Shown piece after piece: positions 9,970 through 21,391 of a stretch of DNA of 64,000 bases. Source of the DNA: Zingiber officinale. Taxonomy: Eukaryota; Streptophyta; Magnoliopsida; Zingiberales; Zingiberaceae. Position numbers and translations under genes: made by a program. The number at the start of each line of letters is the position of its first letter. The first letter of the stretch is position 1. Below the pieces are notes generated by a model. It made no database searches. It was not told where the DNA came from and was given only the letters and a program-made list of their open reading frames with translations. Location: positions 55,646,722 to 55,710,721 of the forward strand of contig NC_056000.1 of NCBI RefSeq assembly GCF_018446385.1. The letters run 5' to 3'.

Positions 9970-12160
9970 ATTTGATTTTAAAACCGACAATAACAAAAAA
10001 AAATACACAAATATTCACAAATTGTACAAATATTCTTCATTCAATAATATCCATAAAAATACACAAATATTCACAAATTATATAAATAATCTTCTTACAA
10101 CAATATCCATAAAATACCCAAACATTCTTTTTACATCAAAAGCTAGCTAATAAATATCAAAATCAAGGTAGAACATTCTTTTAACACATCAAGGTAGAAC
10201 CGCACTTCAAATGTAATCTAGCATGCATTCAGCCCACTCGAACCGCACTTCATCAATTTCAACTTGAGATTTGTAAACTGTAAAAACACATAAATCCACC
10301 ATATGTCAAATAACTAAAACAAATGTGTGCATGTATCAAATAAAATAGAATACTGAGTTTTTAAAGGTTGCTGTGCAAGATAATGAATATAACATAGAAT
10401 CTAAAACTTTCATATATGACACTTAGTATATGCTGCTTAGAATATAACATAGATAATTTGCTCCTTCTAATTCAAGTGTACAGATTGATAAGAACCGACA
10501 GCATCATACAACAACTTACTAGGCATGATAATGGTTGAACAAAGAAATATGACTACACAACAAATCTAGTGAAGCATAGAAGAACAAAGCTACCTCTGAT
10601 GAACAGATATACTATTTATTGTACTACCTCTGATGCCATCTTGGTATCCTGAATATCCTGCACTAAGCCCCCTATTTTCTGTGATTTCTGCTACCAACCA
10701 CAGCAGCAAGGAATGCGGCAAGAAGGCAGCTGCCTCCTTAGTTCAGCACCCAAAACAGCAAGTTAGAGCTTCCTTTTGGGTCCATTCAATCCTCTAGTAA
10801 GTAGAAACTATTTTCCCTTTGGTTTATGATGGATTTGGAGTGTCTTGACCTAAGATATAATCCTCTTGTAGCCCTCTATATTAAAGGCCAACATACATGG
10901 AAAATTCAGCATGTTCTTCTGAAGTCATAACAGGGTAGGTAAACTTTACTTGTAGTTTTTATTCATTTGCTTCATGTAGGAGTAGATTCTAGTAAATTCC
11001 CACACATTTAATGTTTAATGATCGGCTAGGGATAAGATTAGGGATCAACATGATCATTTCCTCCCTATAGCCATGTGGTAGAGGTCGAGCTTGTAGCCTA
11101 AATAATGTAGTTAGGGGTCTCTATCTGATTAATGAAAAACATGAATATAGGTAAAAACAAAAGAGGTGAGTAAAATAATGAAGAGGGGTTAAATCATAAA
11201 AACAAAGAGTTCCCTATTCTTGAGGTACCCACAGCATATTGACACTCACTCTTACTTCTAGTTGAACTTGAAATTCATTGGTATAGCTAAATATGGTAAT
11301 GGGTACCCTTTAAGTTTGATTACCCATTTATCTTAATAGGTTAGGTTAAATTCGAGTATCAATGTGTTAGATATTTAGAGGAAGTTGAGCAGGTTAAAAA
11401 TGTAATCAATACTTTAATCCTAAGGTTACCATTTAAGATAGCTTATCCAGCCACTCTACTCACTGCAGCTCCTAATCTCTAATTCCTTTCTTCTTAGGCA
11501 ATCATTTAGTCTCCAACTAGTATCTGGTTTGTAACAAAAGCATAGCATCCGGTTTGTAACTTATTTTAGGCAAATAAAGCAACCATATAAGCTTATGAAA
11601 TGAGAGAATGCTACACTCATTAATGGTTGCATAAGGATTGCTTAAGTCAACATATAAATTTTCTTTAATGGGATGTAGGTCAATTAATATGGGTTGTTTA
11701 ATTCATGTGTTTTATGTTGTGTGAATTGCTTAAGGTCATCCCTAAGCTACTGTACATGCTATGTCAGAGCTAAATTCATCCCAATTTGTGTGGGTTCTTT
11801 TCTCCTTTTCACCTAAGCCATATGCATAAACCATGTACATATTAAGTAGAAGCAACTAGTTTTCACTCTTGTGAAACAAAACATCTAATGCTTTTTGTAA
11901 ACGTTTACATGCTATCAAATTAAGAGTGTCAAGTTTTGATTGGAAGTGTGGATGTTTCCAGCGGTATACAGCTTTCTGAAGAATCAAACATAATCAGATA
12001 CACCGCTACAATGTGATAGTGTACATAAGCATATCACGCATAACAAGCCACAAGTCCTATCAATCTACCATTAATTATGTACTTACATTCATAGTATTGG
12101 TTCAAGTCATATCTAAGTTCATGTCGATCTCTTCACATTTATAAATTTTTCAAATAATTA
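9970..12160. other. CACTA-1 interior without recognisable gene
   Basis: Intron-like AT-rich DNA. No ORF with recognisable homology was found on either strand. It could be intronic or 3' flanking sequence of the captured gene(s). Confidence 0.4.
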
Positions 12161-12238
12161 ATATTAGCTTCTGCAAATGATGTTGCCCCTACAGATAAAA
12201 ACATTCATTGGACAATAAAGGTTGAGAAAAATAACCAC

Positions 12239-12384
12239 CTCAAAGTTTCCTTTTAGTTCTGATTCGAGCTTTTTGGTGAGACTCTCGTTGTACAATTCCT
12301 CGTAAGCCAACTGAATCTGCTTTCTTTGGGTGGCATTTCTATGCGCTAAAATGTTGATCAGTGTCTTCTCATTAGTTCCCCATC
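12239..12384 (-). pseudogene. Captured annexin exon inside CACTA-1
   Basis: The minus strand reads GWGTNEKTLINILAHRNATQ followed by the RKQIQLAYEELYNESL and ELKGNFE blocks. This is the first annexin repeat: the GxGT calcium/phospholipid-binding loop, the ILAHRNAxQR helix and the LxxELxGxFE helix. The exon is bounded by an AG acceptor (12386-12385) and a GT donor (12238-12237), so it was captured as genomic DNA with its splice sites, at a normal plant annexin exon position. The frame is open over all 146 nt. The rest of the annexin gene was not recognised nearby, so a functional annexin is impossible. Whether it is transcribed is unknown. Confidence 0.8.
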
Positions 12385-13710
12385 CTGACACATGTAGATG
12401 TCGCGGTAAGGCTATTTAGCTTATACAAGTTTTGCTTCACTATTTCTTCATAAATTTATATATGCTATTCAAAACTAGTGTATCTGAGTAAGGTATCGAA
12501 ATACACTGTAGAAGAACTTGCATCTCTCTTATGCACAATGACATTATATGAGGCCTTGATGAACCCATTGCTAGACATTAGGCTTCAAAGGGACAAGGCT
12601 TCAGGGATGGACAAACAGAACACTTTTGCAAACTCTTACAAGGAGATTTCCAAAGAACATAACAATACTAGGAAACATAAATAACACATGGAAATGAAGA
12701 CTATAATATCTGTGCTCCTCTTTTATGAGTTTCATTATGGAATATCACATTATCAAAGGTTTGAAAAATCAATCTTCTATCAATTATTAAAAGAAGAAAA
12801 AATCTATGTAAATCAATTGGACAAGAAGAAAACAATTTCAGATATCAAAACAATTATTTGCCTGATCCATTAAATAAAAAAAAAACTCATTTCTTGAAGA
12901 TTTCTTCCTTGGTCTATGTTATGATCACAAAAACTATCAGAGATAACAAGTTCATATCACTTAGAAAGATGAAACCTCTCTATTTTCTGGGAAATATATA
13001 GATTTATTTCTGATCGGTGTTAAAAAAAAGTAATCTTGAACTCATAGAGGAATGATCTAAGCATTGGATCTGCATACAACTATGTGCTATTGCTACAGAT
13101 TGCTGATCGGCATAAAAAAAAAGTCATCTTGAACTCACAGACAAATGATCAAGCATTAGATCTGCAGATACCTCATTAGATCTACACTCATTAGATCTGC
13201 AGATACCAAATAATTAAGACAAACACATCACGATTAACATGATAAAGGTACAAATAGTAGCCACTTGATTGCTTTGAAAACACTCCAGAATTCTATCCTT
13301 CAATCTGGAAGAAAAACAAGAGTTGCAAGGTTCTTCAATGGTTACTTTGAACACTACATTTCATTAACTTAAACAAAAAATCAGAGTGGTTTTATTATTT
13401 TTAATATTTTTATACTTATTCAGCTTTTTCATATTTTTGAAATGCTTCATTAATTTTAATTTTTTATTCAGTTTTTAAGTGAATGAATGGGATGAGAAAA
13501 CCACGATCGATATTCTTCTCCCACCTTTGTAGCTAAGACAATAAACAGTGAAAGTTTAAAAGAAGAGCTTGAAAAATGTCCCAACTTTTTCTTCATTTTT
13601 ATCCATCTACCACTCTTTTAAGTTTCATAATGTACAAACAAATTTCGCTTTAAACTAAGAGAAAACTTACCGCGTGTGATAAATAAAAAAAATATTAGTA
13701 ACAAAAAAGA
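12385..13710. other. CACTA-1 interior, unrecognised
   Basis: The + strand frame at 12478-12684 (68 codons, VEELASLLCTMTLYEALMNP region) and others nearby match nothing I know. At 13000-13190 a short segment with ATGATC-AGCATT-AGATCTGC words occurs twice, about 100 bp apart. Confidence 0.35.
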
Positions 13711-13715
13711 ACCTG

Positions 13716-13803
13716 AAAGGCTCTGAAAGTCTAGAATTCTGGCAGCAGCCATCCGCTCTGTTAGTGCTTCTTCAACACGATCACCAAGCAGATGTAGCTG
13801 CAT
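13716..13803 (-). pseudogene. Unidentified exon-like piece inside CACTA-1
   Basis: The minus strand reads MQLHLLGDRVEEALTERMAA and then ARILDFQSL, followed by an AG/GT donor-like junction at about 13716. The composition (acidic and basic residues, alternating leucines) looks like real coding sequence in an otherwise AT-rich stretch, but I do not recognise the protein. It may be a third captured gene fragment or a further exon of the F-box gene. Confidence 0.35.
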
Positions 13804-14596
13804 ATAAAGAAATGTTAATTAGGCAGCATACACAAAAGAAAATTTGCAAAGAACCCAAATAAGGGGTTTAATAATGCTCATCCAGCTAAATTGGTATATA
13901 GTTAGATGCACATCAAAGGGTAAAATTGAGAAATCCGTAAACGATGCTGCAGGGGAAAATTCATTGAGTGAAAATTACCCAAAGATTTCAAATCAACTTC
14001 TCACGAAGACACAAATTCGACTCTAAATCATTCCGAAACCCTCCAATTAGGAACCAAAACTTCAAGGAAAGCTCGAATCACTTCTGACCTCTCTGTGACC
14101 CATTCTAACAAACAGGTAACGTGCAACTCTCTACAACTTGTTCATCATGGAAAACACAACACAACTCAACCTCAAATCATCGAACACCAGCCAAAATCTC
14201 TAGGAAAACCTACTGTGAACACATCAGAAATCACTGTCAAACAATTTAGGGTAACATACGCAAACCAAGCAGTAACCTTCAACCGAAACCTCCAACAAGA
14301 ACACATCCCACCGAGAAGAATCCAACCCGAATCGTATACAAAGAAAAACCAATCAAACACATCCACAGAAGAGGAAAACATATCGAAAGCGTCTACAAAA
14401 GAAGTAAATCAAAACATCTCCAGGAAGAACAATCAAAGCCTTTACCAGAAGAAAACCAGTCGAAATCCATACCAAATCCTCACTTTCTATAGGTTTTCCA
14501 CCCCACTATACCTCATGGATTTCGAGTTATCACAGGTAGATACACTTGCCTCTTTCTTCTTCGTCTCGCCTCCACTCGTCCTCGCGTTGTGCCCCG

Positions 14597-14866
14597 TCAG
14601 CTGTGGCGCCTGCGAAGCTCAGCTAGGCAATGAAATGGCGCGACGAGTGGCTCTGTCGACTCGGGAAAAATGGAAAGAAGAGAAGGGTCGGTGGAATCGG
14701 GCAGGGGCGACGGCGAGAAATCGAGGGAGCGGAAGTTGAGGCGGCGCCAGCAGCTAGGGTCGAGGGAGGCGCGGTACCAGGACTTGCAGACGAAGGGGAC
14801 GGCGACGGCGAGATCTCCGAGGGCGAGACGGCGGAAGGGGAAGAGGGAGATGAGGCTAAGGTTTAG
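14597..14866 (-). pseudogene. Captured F-box-protein-like fragment inside CACTA-1
   Basis: The minus strand is open for about 90 codons to a TGA at 14599-14597. It contains RRLALGDLAVAVPFVCKSWY, then RASLDPSCWRRLNFRSLDF. The core matches the C-terminal half of a plant F-box (helices ending VCKSWYxxSxDPxxWRxLxF), as in F-box/LRR-repeat proteins that recruit substrates to SCF ubiquitin ligases. No initiator methionine or upstream LPxELL motif precedes it, and no leucine-rich repeats follow. GC content is far higher than in the surrounding transposon, a sign of capture from a gene. Confidence 0.65.
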
Positions 14867-15202
14867 GTTTAGGTTTATGTTGAGAGAAGGGGCACGATAT
14901 TGGTTTAGGTTTGGAGGGAATTTTGTGAAGTCTTGTAAATTTTGGCCGGTGAAAAAATTAAATTATTTAAGAAGGGGTTTATTAACATCAGATTTTAAAA
15001 ACCGATGTTAAAATCGGTGTCTATTAACCAAAAAAAGGGCGCTCATAGACATCGCCTAAAAAACCGATGTCTATGAGCTAAAATCTGCGCTCATAGACAC
15101 CGGTTTTTAGAAAAACCGGTGTAAAATACTCAAAGACTTCGGTTTTAGCCTAAAACCGATGTTGTTCCACTGATGTCTATGAGCGATTTTGTTGTAGTGA
15201 GG

Positions 15203-15890
15203 GTTAATTAAGTTTTAAAGTTCTAGAGTCCAAGCATGAGTAACAAGATATTTTCAATCATAAACATCTAATTTTAAACAAATGTCTAACCGTTAGCTAC
15301 TAGTTGATTACCATGAGGTAGTAGTTTTCAATTGGTTGGGTAAATTAAGTGTTCTAGTTAGTTTGACTAAGCATGGATAATCTTAATTTGATTAATTTGA
15401 ATTTGGTATTTATTACCCAGACTTATGTTGATACACAGACACAAGCATTCTGAATCTCACACCATTTTAAGTGTTTTTCATACACAAGCAAGGTAATCCT
15501 AGTGTGCTTGTGAGATGCTTTGGCTGAGATCTAGGGAAACATGCTTTCTAGGGGGTAAATACCTAGGCTAAGTTCAAATTTTGAAAAACTAATAAAATTA
15601 GAATTTTGAAAATATTTTTCCTAGAGTTTTAAAATCAAGCTGTTTTTTTAATAATAAAGAGGAATATTTCCAAAAGTAAACTCTATTCTACTAAGCACAT
15701 TAATATTTGTCTATTAAGTGCACTGAACTCAAGTTCAGATAAGGGGTTTTGTGAAAATATTAATTAGGTTTGACTTGGACTCAACATAGTTAAGTACAAA
15801 GTGATGTTTTATTTCTATAGGTGACTGTGAGATGGTTTTGTGTTTAATTTTATCAAGTTAAGTTATGAATTGGTTAGATTTAATAAATGA
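15203..15890. other. CG-B internal DNA collinear with CG-C
   Basis: Non-coding. The part at about 15240-15560 is recognisably similar to CG-C 22130-22460: shared CCAGACTTATGYTGATRCAC, ACAAGCAAGGTAA-CCTA, GTGAGATGCT and ACATGCTTTCTA blocks in the same order. Confidence 0.6.
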
Positions 15891-16165
15891 ATAAAAATTA
15901 ATTAAGATTTATTAAAATGTATTAATTGAGAATTATTAATTGATTAATTAAGATTTATTAAGATTAAGATTTATTAAAATTTATTAATGGATTAATTAAG
16001 ATTATTAATTCATATTTATTAATTGATTAATTAATATTTATTAAGATTATTAATTGATTAATTGAGATTTGTTAATGGATTAATTAGGATTTATTAAGAT
16101 TTATTAATTGATTAATTAATATTTATTAAAAATTGTTAATTAATTGATTAATTAATTCTAAATTT
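15890..16165. repeat. AT-rich degenerate tandem array in CG-B
   Basis: TTAATTGATTAATTAAGATT- and AGATTTATTAA-type words recur about ten times over 275 bp. The array occupies the same relative position as the longer array of CG-C (24190-25115). Confidence 0.8.
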
Positions 16166-16681
16166 TACCTAAGCTCATCTTACCCTTTTCTAAATTATCA
16201 ATCAGGAAACCTTATAAGTTTTTGTGATATGGTTAATTTTATCTTTGATTTAGATTATCATCTAAGGATTGATTTATATTTGAATTAGACTCAGGTTTTA
16301 CAATCAGTCAATTAAATATTCATTTCAAAGATTGACTTCCAGGCTGTGACGAGACACTAGACTTTCTTGGGTATGGGATCATCCACCACTTCTAGACAAA
16401 GTCTTTCAAAGAAATTGGATATTTAATTTCTTTTTTGAAACCCCTAGGTCTAACTAGTCAAGTGTAAATCACGCTTAGGTCCTTATTTATCCTAGTCTAA
16501 GTATGCATAATGAAAGTAGTAACTCAAGCATCAAACAAATCTATTTATTGATAAAAATAATTTTTCTATTGACTCCCCCTGGATCATAGCCTCGATAAGG
16601 TCTATCAAGGTAATGAATTTGATCCTTGGGGATCCAATATTGACCAAGTCCAACTTGATTAATCAAGTTTGAGTTAGAAAC

Positions 16682-18223
16682 TCATGCTTGAACTAAGTTT
16701 CTATTTGAGCATTTTACTAGAGACAAATAAGATCTAAATTTTTGTTTAGCCTTAAATCCAAGTCCGGATCGGTTGTAGACGACTCTTTGTTTTCCAAGAA
16801 TCAGATCAAGATTCTTAGAACCCAAGGTGAACCATTCTAAGGTGTCCTTAAGTTCTTTGACTTGTGTTTTCAAATTGAAATTTTCTTCCTCAAGTTATTG
16901 GACTTGAGTTGAACTTTCATTTTGAACTGGTTCAGTCAAAGGATTTTGTTTAGTCTCCTCCTTAAGGATTGTTACCTCCTTTTGGAGTGACTTGACTCGG
17001 AGGTTGTATTTGGCTAACTTACACATAAGATAATTAACTAAATTATGTAGTTTAGTTATCTGAGAAATACTTATAGTGGGATTAGGCCCTTCGAAATTGG
17101 ATACAAATTCATGGTTCTCTCGGATTCTATTTCCGACTTGTTCTCGATTTCTGATTCGTCGACTTGTTCCTGGGCCATAAGCACGAGGAAGCTCGTCTAT
17201 TCAAGTTCTTTGTCAGAATCTTCTGAAAAAGACTCATCCCAGGTCACCTGCAGTGCTTTTTTTCTTCCTTAGCTTCTTTGTTTCTTTTTAGTTCGGACAG
17301 TTGACTTTGATGTGTCCCTTTTTGTTGCATCTGTAGTAGATTACCTCGAACTTTACTTTTGTACTTGATTGTACCATCTTGGACTGAATCACCTTCTTGA
17401 TATCCTTCTTGGTGAAACCTTTATTCTTCTTGTATAGCTTTCGTACAAGGTTGACGAGTTCGACCGCTATTTCATCGTCGTCGTCTTCTGAGTCCGGTTC
17501 TTCTTTGGACTCGGGTTCAGTTCTGCGCTTTGTTTTTGCTTCCCGTGTTCTGCTCGTACCTGCAATCAAAGCAATACCTTTCTCAGCCAGAGTATTATTA
17601 GTTTGCTCATGCAACTCAAATTTAGAAAATAATTCATCTAATTTAATTAAGGATAAATCTTTAGACACTTTGTAGGCATCTACCATGGATGCCCACAAGG
17701 TGTTCCTTGGAAATACATTTAATGCATACCTGATGACATCACGATTTTCCACCTTTTGTTCGATCGCGTGGAGTCCGTTCAGTAAATCTTGTATGCGAGC
17801 ATGAAGTTGACTCGCCGACTCACCTTCCTACATTTTTATATTATATAATTTATTCAAAATTAAATCATGTTTACCTACTTTCGTATCGAAAGTTCCCTCG
17901 TGCACCTCGATTAGCTTCTCCCATAATTCTTTCGCGCTTGAGAATGGGTCGACTCGGTTCAGCTCTTCTTTGTTCAAGCCGCATTGAAGGGTGCAGGTTA
18001 CTTTGGCATCAACCTCGATTTTCTTCATCAAAGTTGTGTCCCAGTTCTGGCATGACACTGGCTTTCCAGCACCGTCGAGTGGAAGTTTGAGACCCGTTTG
18101 GATGATTATCCACATCTCAACTTGCGTCTTAAGGTGGTACTCCATTCAACTCTTCTAGTAGCCAAAATCCTCGCTAGAGAATAGGGGAGGACGTGCAATG
18201 CTATACCCTTCTTGGTGGGCCAT
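16682..18223 (-). pseudogene. CG-B Copia-type gag (decayed)
   Basis: From the ATG at 18223 the minus strand reads MAHQEGYSIARPPLFSSEDF. A stop falls where a tryptophan is expected, another follows three codons on, and the sequence continues through LQCGLNKEELNRVDPFSSAK, VENRDVIRYALNVFPRNTLW and LDELFSKFELHEQTN (UBN2 gag). The zinc knuckle at about 17290-17340 reads YYRCNKKGHIKVNC: the first cysteine of C-x2-C-x4-H-x4-C is now tyrosine. Further stops interrupt an acidic linker and a C-terminal coiled-coil-like part that reaches about 16682. It is collinear with the CG-C gag throughout but much more decayed. Confidence 0.8.
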
Positions 18224-18262
18224 TTAAAAATCCAGCATGACAGAAAAATAAAAAAACTTGTT

Positions 18263-18294
18263 CCAAGACTTGGTCTTGGATTAGTAGTGCGGGA
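18263..18294 (-). promoter_or_regulatory. Conserved palindromic leader element of CG-B
   Basis: A 32-nt block containing the perfect palindrome CCAAGACTTGGTCTTGG followed by ATTAGTAGTGCGGGA is identical to CG-C 27372-27403, although the sequence around it has diverged. It lies between LTR and gag, where packaging/dimerisation signals reside in LTR elements; that function is inferred. Confidence 0.55.
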
Positions 18295-18375
18295 ATAAGA
18301 GAATATAATAAAAACTCGAGTGGTGTTTGCACTGACTTCGAGAAAAGAAAGAACTCAATTGATAAAATAGATAAA

Positions 18376-19522
18376 AATTTGTTCGTTTCAAGTAGAACAC
18401 GCAGCGAAAAAATCAACAATGCAAACACCAAGAATTTACTTGGTTCAGAGCCTGTGACGACTCCTACTCCAAGCTCCACACGTAAGAGTGCTTTCGATGA
18501 GCAAACACTATAGCTTCGGAAAATTACAACTTTGAATTACAATATTAATGCACTAAAAAATATACCGACAAATAAGGAAGTAGAAATTAAGGCTTTCAGT
18601 TGTCGGAGTTGAGTTACGACTTTATCGGATCGTCCTTTGAGCAGCACACGGAAGAAGGATTGTAAGTTTTTGTTGTACCTTGGCATCTACTCGGACCAGC
18701 CTTATATAGGCTGTTGAAGGCGCCTTCGGCCTCCATAGAAGGCACCTCTAGCCCACCGAATCCATAGTATCGATAAGCTACTGCGTCTTGGCTGCTTATC
18801 CGCTCGAAGGCGCCTTCAAGCTCTATGGAAGGTGCCTTCCATCCAGCGTCCAAGGTGCCTTTAAGCCCCTTTAAAGGTGCCTTCAGCCTTGCTTCCTACG
18901 CAGCTACAGTCAAGGCGCTCGAGGCGCCTCCAACAGCCTAGAGGCGCCTCGGACACTATTCATCTGAGAATTCTCTTGTGTAACTTCATTACTGCAAACA
19001 TATTAGTCTACAAACAAAGTATATCCTGCAAAAATAAGTTAGCATAATAATATAAGATAAATATAAGTACTCGACAGTCATCGGACTGTCCAGTTCTAAC
19101 TTTGGATTTCCTGAAAACTCTAGGTCGAACCGACGCCTACTATTTCCTCGCCGGGGAACGCGTCCTCACCTACTCCTCTCAAGAGAGTTTACTTATTACC
19201 AGATCGGTCCTCTAGATCGACTGAACTTTCTGCCTAGGATTTCCACCCCATAGAACCTAGGGTTACCACCCCCTAGGATTTTCCACCTGTCTAACCGTAT
19301 CTAGGACTTTCCACCACCTAGGGTTACCACCCCCCTAGGACTTAGGGTTACCACCCTTAAGGTTTTCCACCTACCAAGAATCCACTAGGACTTTTGCCTA
19401 AGACAACTTAGGACTTTCCTGCAATCTCAATAAACATTGTTAGATAACAAGACAACTTAATTTTGGACCCTTTGACATAATTAAAATACAGATTCGATCG
19501 TCGGATGCTTCCCGCACCAACA
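18376..19522 (-). repeat. CG-B 5' LTR (inner edge deleted)
   Basis: It matches 8690-9633 and extends to the true outer end CGCACCAACA at 19522. The first about 45 bp of the LTR (present at 8651-8695) and the primer-binding site are missing, so the deletion removed the LTR/leader junction. It contains repeated CTAGG-GTTACCACCCC words (19245-19370). Confidence 0.75.
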
Positions 19523-19527
19523 ATTTC

Positions 19528-19837
19528 AGCCATCTAAAGTAGAGCTCACCCGAACTCATCTTCCGACCTTCTCGAGCAACCTTCCATTTCGGCTTCTCAT
19601 CCCTCGAAAATGCCACGCACCTCCTTCTCATCCACCAGCGTATTTTTCCACAGCACCTCGTCCCTTGGACGCACTAAGCCCATCGACTCTCTTCCATGCC
19701 GTCCTTCTCGCTAGCTACGTCTTTTGCTCGACTTCATGTGCTCTTAAGTTCTTGCACAATTAGACACAAGGGTTAAAACACAACAGGACTTAACTTGACT
19801 TGGTTTATCACATCAAAACTACCACAGGATACTTACA
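19528..19837 (-). repeat. CG-A 5' LTR, segment 3 of 3
   Basis: AGCCATCTAAAGTAGAGCTCACCCGAA continues the CG-A LTR after the CG-B target site and parallels left-LTR sequence at about 3030-3332, ending ACTTACA. TSD TAAAG follows. Confidence 0.75.
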
Positions 19838-20261
19838 TAAAGTGACACAATTGATCTCGAAAACCATGTGTGCAAATTTGAAAAGATCGCCCTGTTGCAT
19901 TAATATTTTGATGGGGAAAGTGTTGGGTGTTCCTCTCAACACTTTCAAGTTTGCCTCAGACGTGGTTCAACCTCCTCCCCGTGATTTCTATTTGATCGTT
20001 CGATGTCTTCGAAATAATATTTTTATATCATTTCGCCAGCAGTCGTAGGTATCACAAAACACCTTTGAATTTATTCAATCTTAAGCAAATGCCCAAGGAG
20101 ACTTTGAAAGATTCTATTCAACGCTTTTATCGGACGACTCAAGATGTCCCTTCAGCGACTTCAGAGATATTGACAAGTACATTCTCGTAAGGATTGATAG
20201 ATGAAGACTTCTTTAGATCTTTGGTAAGAAAGTCTCCCATAAGTTTTGACGAACTACTAGG
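19838..20261 (+). pseudogene. GYP-0 gag, island 2 of 3
   Basis: Reading the + strand gives DLENHVCKFEKIALLH, a stop, a 1-base deletion near 19916, then VFLSTLSSLPQTWFN, a stop, and YHFASSRRYHKTPLNLFNLK. After that come SIQRFYRTTQDVPSATSEIL and FFRSLVRKSPISFDELLG. Each block aligns in order with the GYP-1 gag (DDHLGKF, RVFLTTLSGSAQRWF, HHFASSRRYQKT, FFRSLIRKPP, DYDHML). This is the central retrotransposon gag domain, broken by frameshift and stops. It is flanked on the left by CG-A and on the right by CG-C, with CTAGG at 20257-20261 as the CG-C target duplication. Confidence 0.8.
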
Positions 20262-21377
20262 TGTAGGACCGTGATCGTTCGATAGAGGGGGGGTGAATAT
20301 CGATTCGAAAAAGTTGAGTTAAAATACGCAGCGGAAAAGTAAATGAACACAGTTGTTTTTACTTCGTTCGGAGCCTGTGACGACTCCTACTCGAAGGCCC
20401 GTGGTCCTTGACCACTTTCGTTGGGCAATCACTATCAATTCGAATATAGTTACAAAATAAGTACAGGAAATGCTAGTGAAAAAATACCGACAAGGAAATT
20501 AACTAAAACCCGAAGGAGCACTTTGTCGGAGCTTGTTGGCGTCGCAAGAACGTAGAGCAGCAGGACCAGCAGTAGAGGAGTTCTCAGATATGTTTTTGAA
20601 GCTCCTGCCTGGGGCTTCTTTTATATGTTGCTCCGGGCGCCTGGATTCCTTCCGGGCACCTGGAATATGACGTAGTTGCTCAAACCGAGATGCTCCACGT
20701 GGCGATGACTTGGCTGGATATAATTTGCTTTCTGGGCGCCCGGATCCCTTCCGGGCGCCCGGATCCCCTCCGGGCCCCCGGATCCCCTCCGGGCGCTCGG
20801 ACCACCTTGTTCCAGAAAACTCCCTTTTCCTGCAAAACAAAGTTAGTCCGAGGCAATATGTTTCCTGCAAAATAGTTTGTTAGCACATTTTATAATAGTA
20901 TGAATTAGCACAAATAGTATGACTTAGATTCCGTCTTTCCGAGACCGGAATCTAGTCATGATCTCGACTTAGACATCCGAAATGGATCTAAGCCAGATCG
21001 ACGCCTAATGTTCCCTTCCCGGGAACGCGTCCTCGCAGTCACTCCCCTCCAGTGACTTACCTCACTTACCTGCCAGACGTCCGGTCAGCCCTTCGACCCG
21101 TCTGGACTTCTCGCCAGCTATCTAGTCAGCCCGTCGACCTAGCTGGACTTCTTGCCAAGCGTCCAGTCAGCCCGTCGACCCGCTTGGACTTCTCGCCAGC
21201 CATCCGGTCAGCCCGTCGACCTAGCTGGGCTTCGTGCCATACATCCAGTCAGCCCGTCGACCTGTCTGGACTTCTCCTGCACACTTGATCAAAGTGTCAG
21301 ACAACAACAAAACTAACTTAACCTATTTGTCATTCATCAAAACCTAGGTTGGACCGTTAGTGCTACCTGCACCAACA
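20262..21377 (-). repeat. CG-C 3' LTR (1116 bp)
   Basis: It starts TGTAGGACCG and ends CCTGCACCAACA; the twin lies at 27591-28668. A GC-rich section at 20730-20800 has extra copies of a GGATCCCCTCCGGGCGCCC-type word compared with the twin (1116 against 1078 bp). Five copies of a 42-43-bp unit (GTCAGCCCGTCGACC, TGGACTTCTCGCCA) lie at 21066-21280. Confidence 0.9.
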
Positions 21378-21391
21378 ATCTCCCCCTTTTT
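21378..21391 (-). other. CG-C polypurine tract
   Basis: On the minus strand AAAAAGGGGGAGAT abuts the TG start of the 3' LTR. Confidence 0.7.

Larger units (their letters stand above)
9634..15199. mobile_element. CACTA-1: non-autonomous CACTA transposon with captured host exons
   Basis: Both ends carry the same 28-bp inverted repeat starting CACTACAACAAAATCGCTCA, flanked by the 3-bp duplication AGG (9631-9633 and 15200-15202), as expected for CACTA (En/Spm) elements. Inside each end, about 300 bp (9650-9970) and 200 bp (14985-15190) are packed with ACATCGGTTTT/ACCGGTGT subterminal words in both orientations, the type of site bound by CACTA transposases. No transposase gene is visible. The interior carries an annexin exon, a second unidentified exon-like piece and an F-box-like fragment, all antisense to the window, so it is a gene-capturing element. 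Confidence 0.88.
8651..19522 (-). mobile_element. CG-B: gag-only LTR retrotransposon nested in the CG-A LTR
   Basis: The borders are TGTAGGATC at 8651 and CGCACCAACA at 19522, with perfect 5-bp flanks ATTTC (8646-8650 and 19523-19527). On the minus strand: 5' LTR (19522 to about 18376, inner edge and primer-binding site deleted), a leader with a conserved palindrome, a decayed Copia-type gag, an AT-rich tandem array and a 3' LTR remnant (8651-9633). CACTA-1 lies in the 3' part. No pol domain is present. The internal region is collinear with CG-C, so the two are related families. Confidence 0.85.
2258..19837 (-). mobile_element. CG-A: gag-only LTR retrotransposon nested in GYP-0 gag
   Basis: The borders are TGTAGATCCC at 2258 and ACTTACA at 19837, with identical 5-bp flanks TAAAG (2253-2257 and 19838-19842). 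Removing the element rejoins the GYP-0 gag homology. Order on the minus strand: 5' LTR (right end, itself broken by later insertions), Met-tRNA-type primer-binding site (6089-6100), degenerate UBN2-type gag (about 5146-6045), long AT-rich non-coding stretch, polypurine tract, 3' LTR (2258-3332). No protease, reverse transcriptase, RNase H or integrase is visible, so it must have been mobilised in trans. The type resembles the gag-only terminal-repeat elements (TR-GAG) of plants. Confidence 0.85.

Noticed and set aside
15203-18375. Possibility that the DNA right of CACTA-1 is LTR of CG-B
   Set aside because: It aligns with the internal, not LTR, part of CG-C; the left LTR was truncated before CACTA-1 inserted.
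20499-20886. Proline/glycine-rich ORFs in the CG-C LTR
   Set aside because: Produced by GC-rich GGGCGCCCGGATCC repeats in LTR DNA; no homology, and different in the twin LTR.
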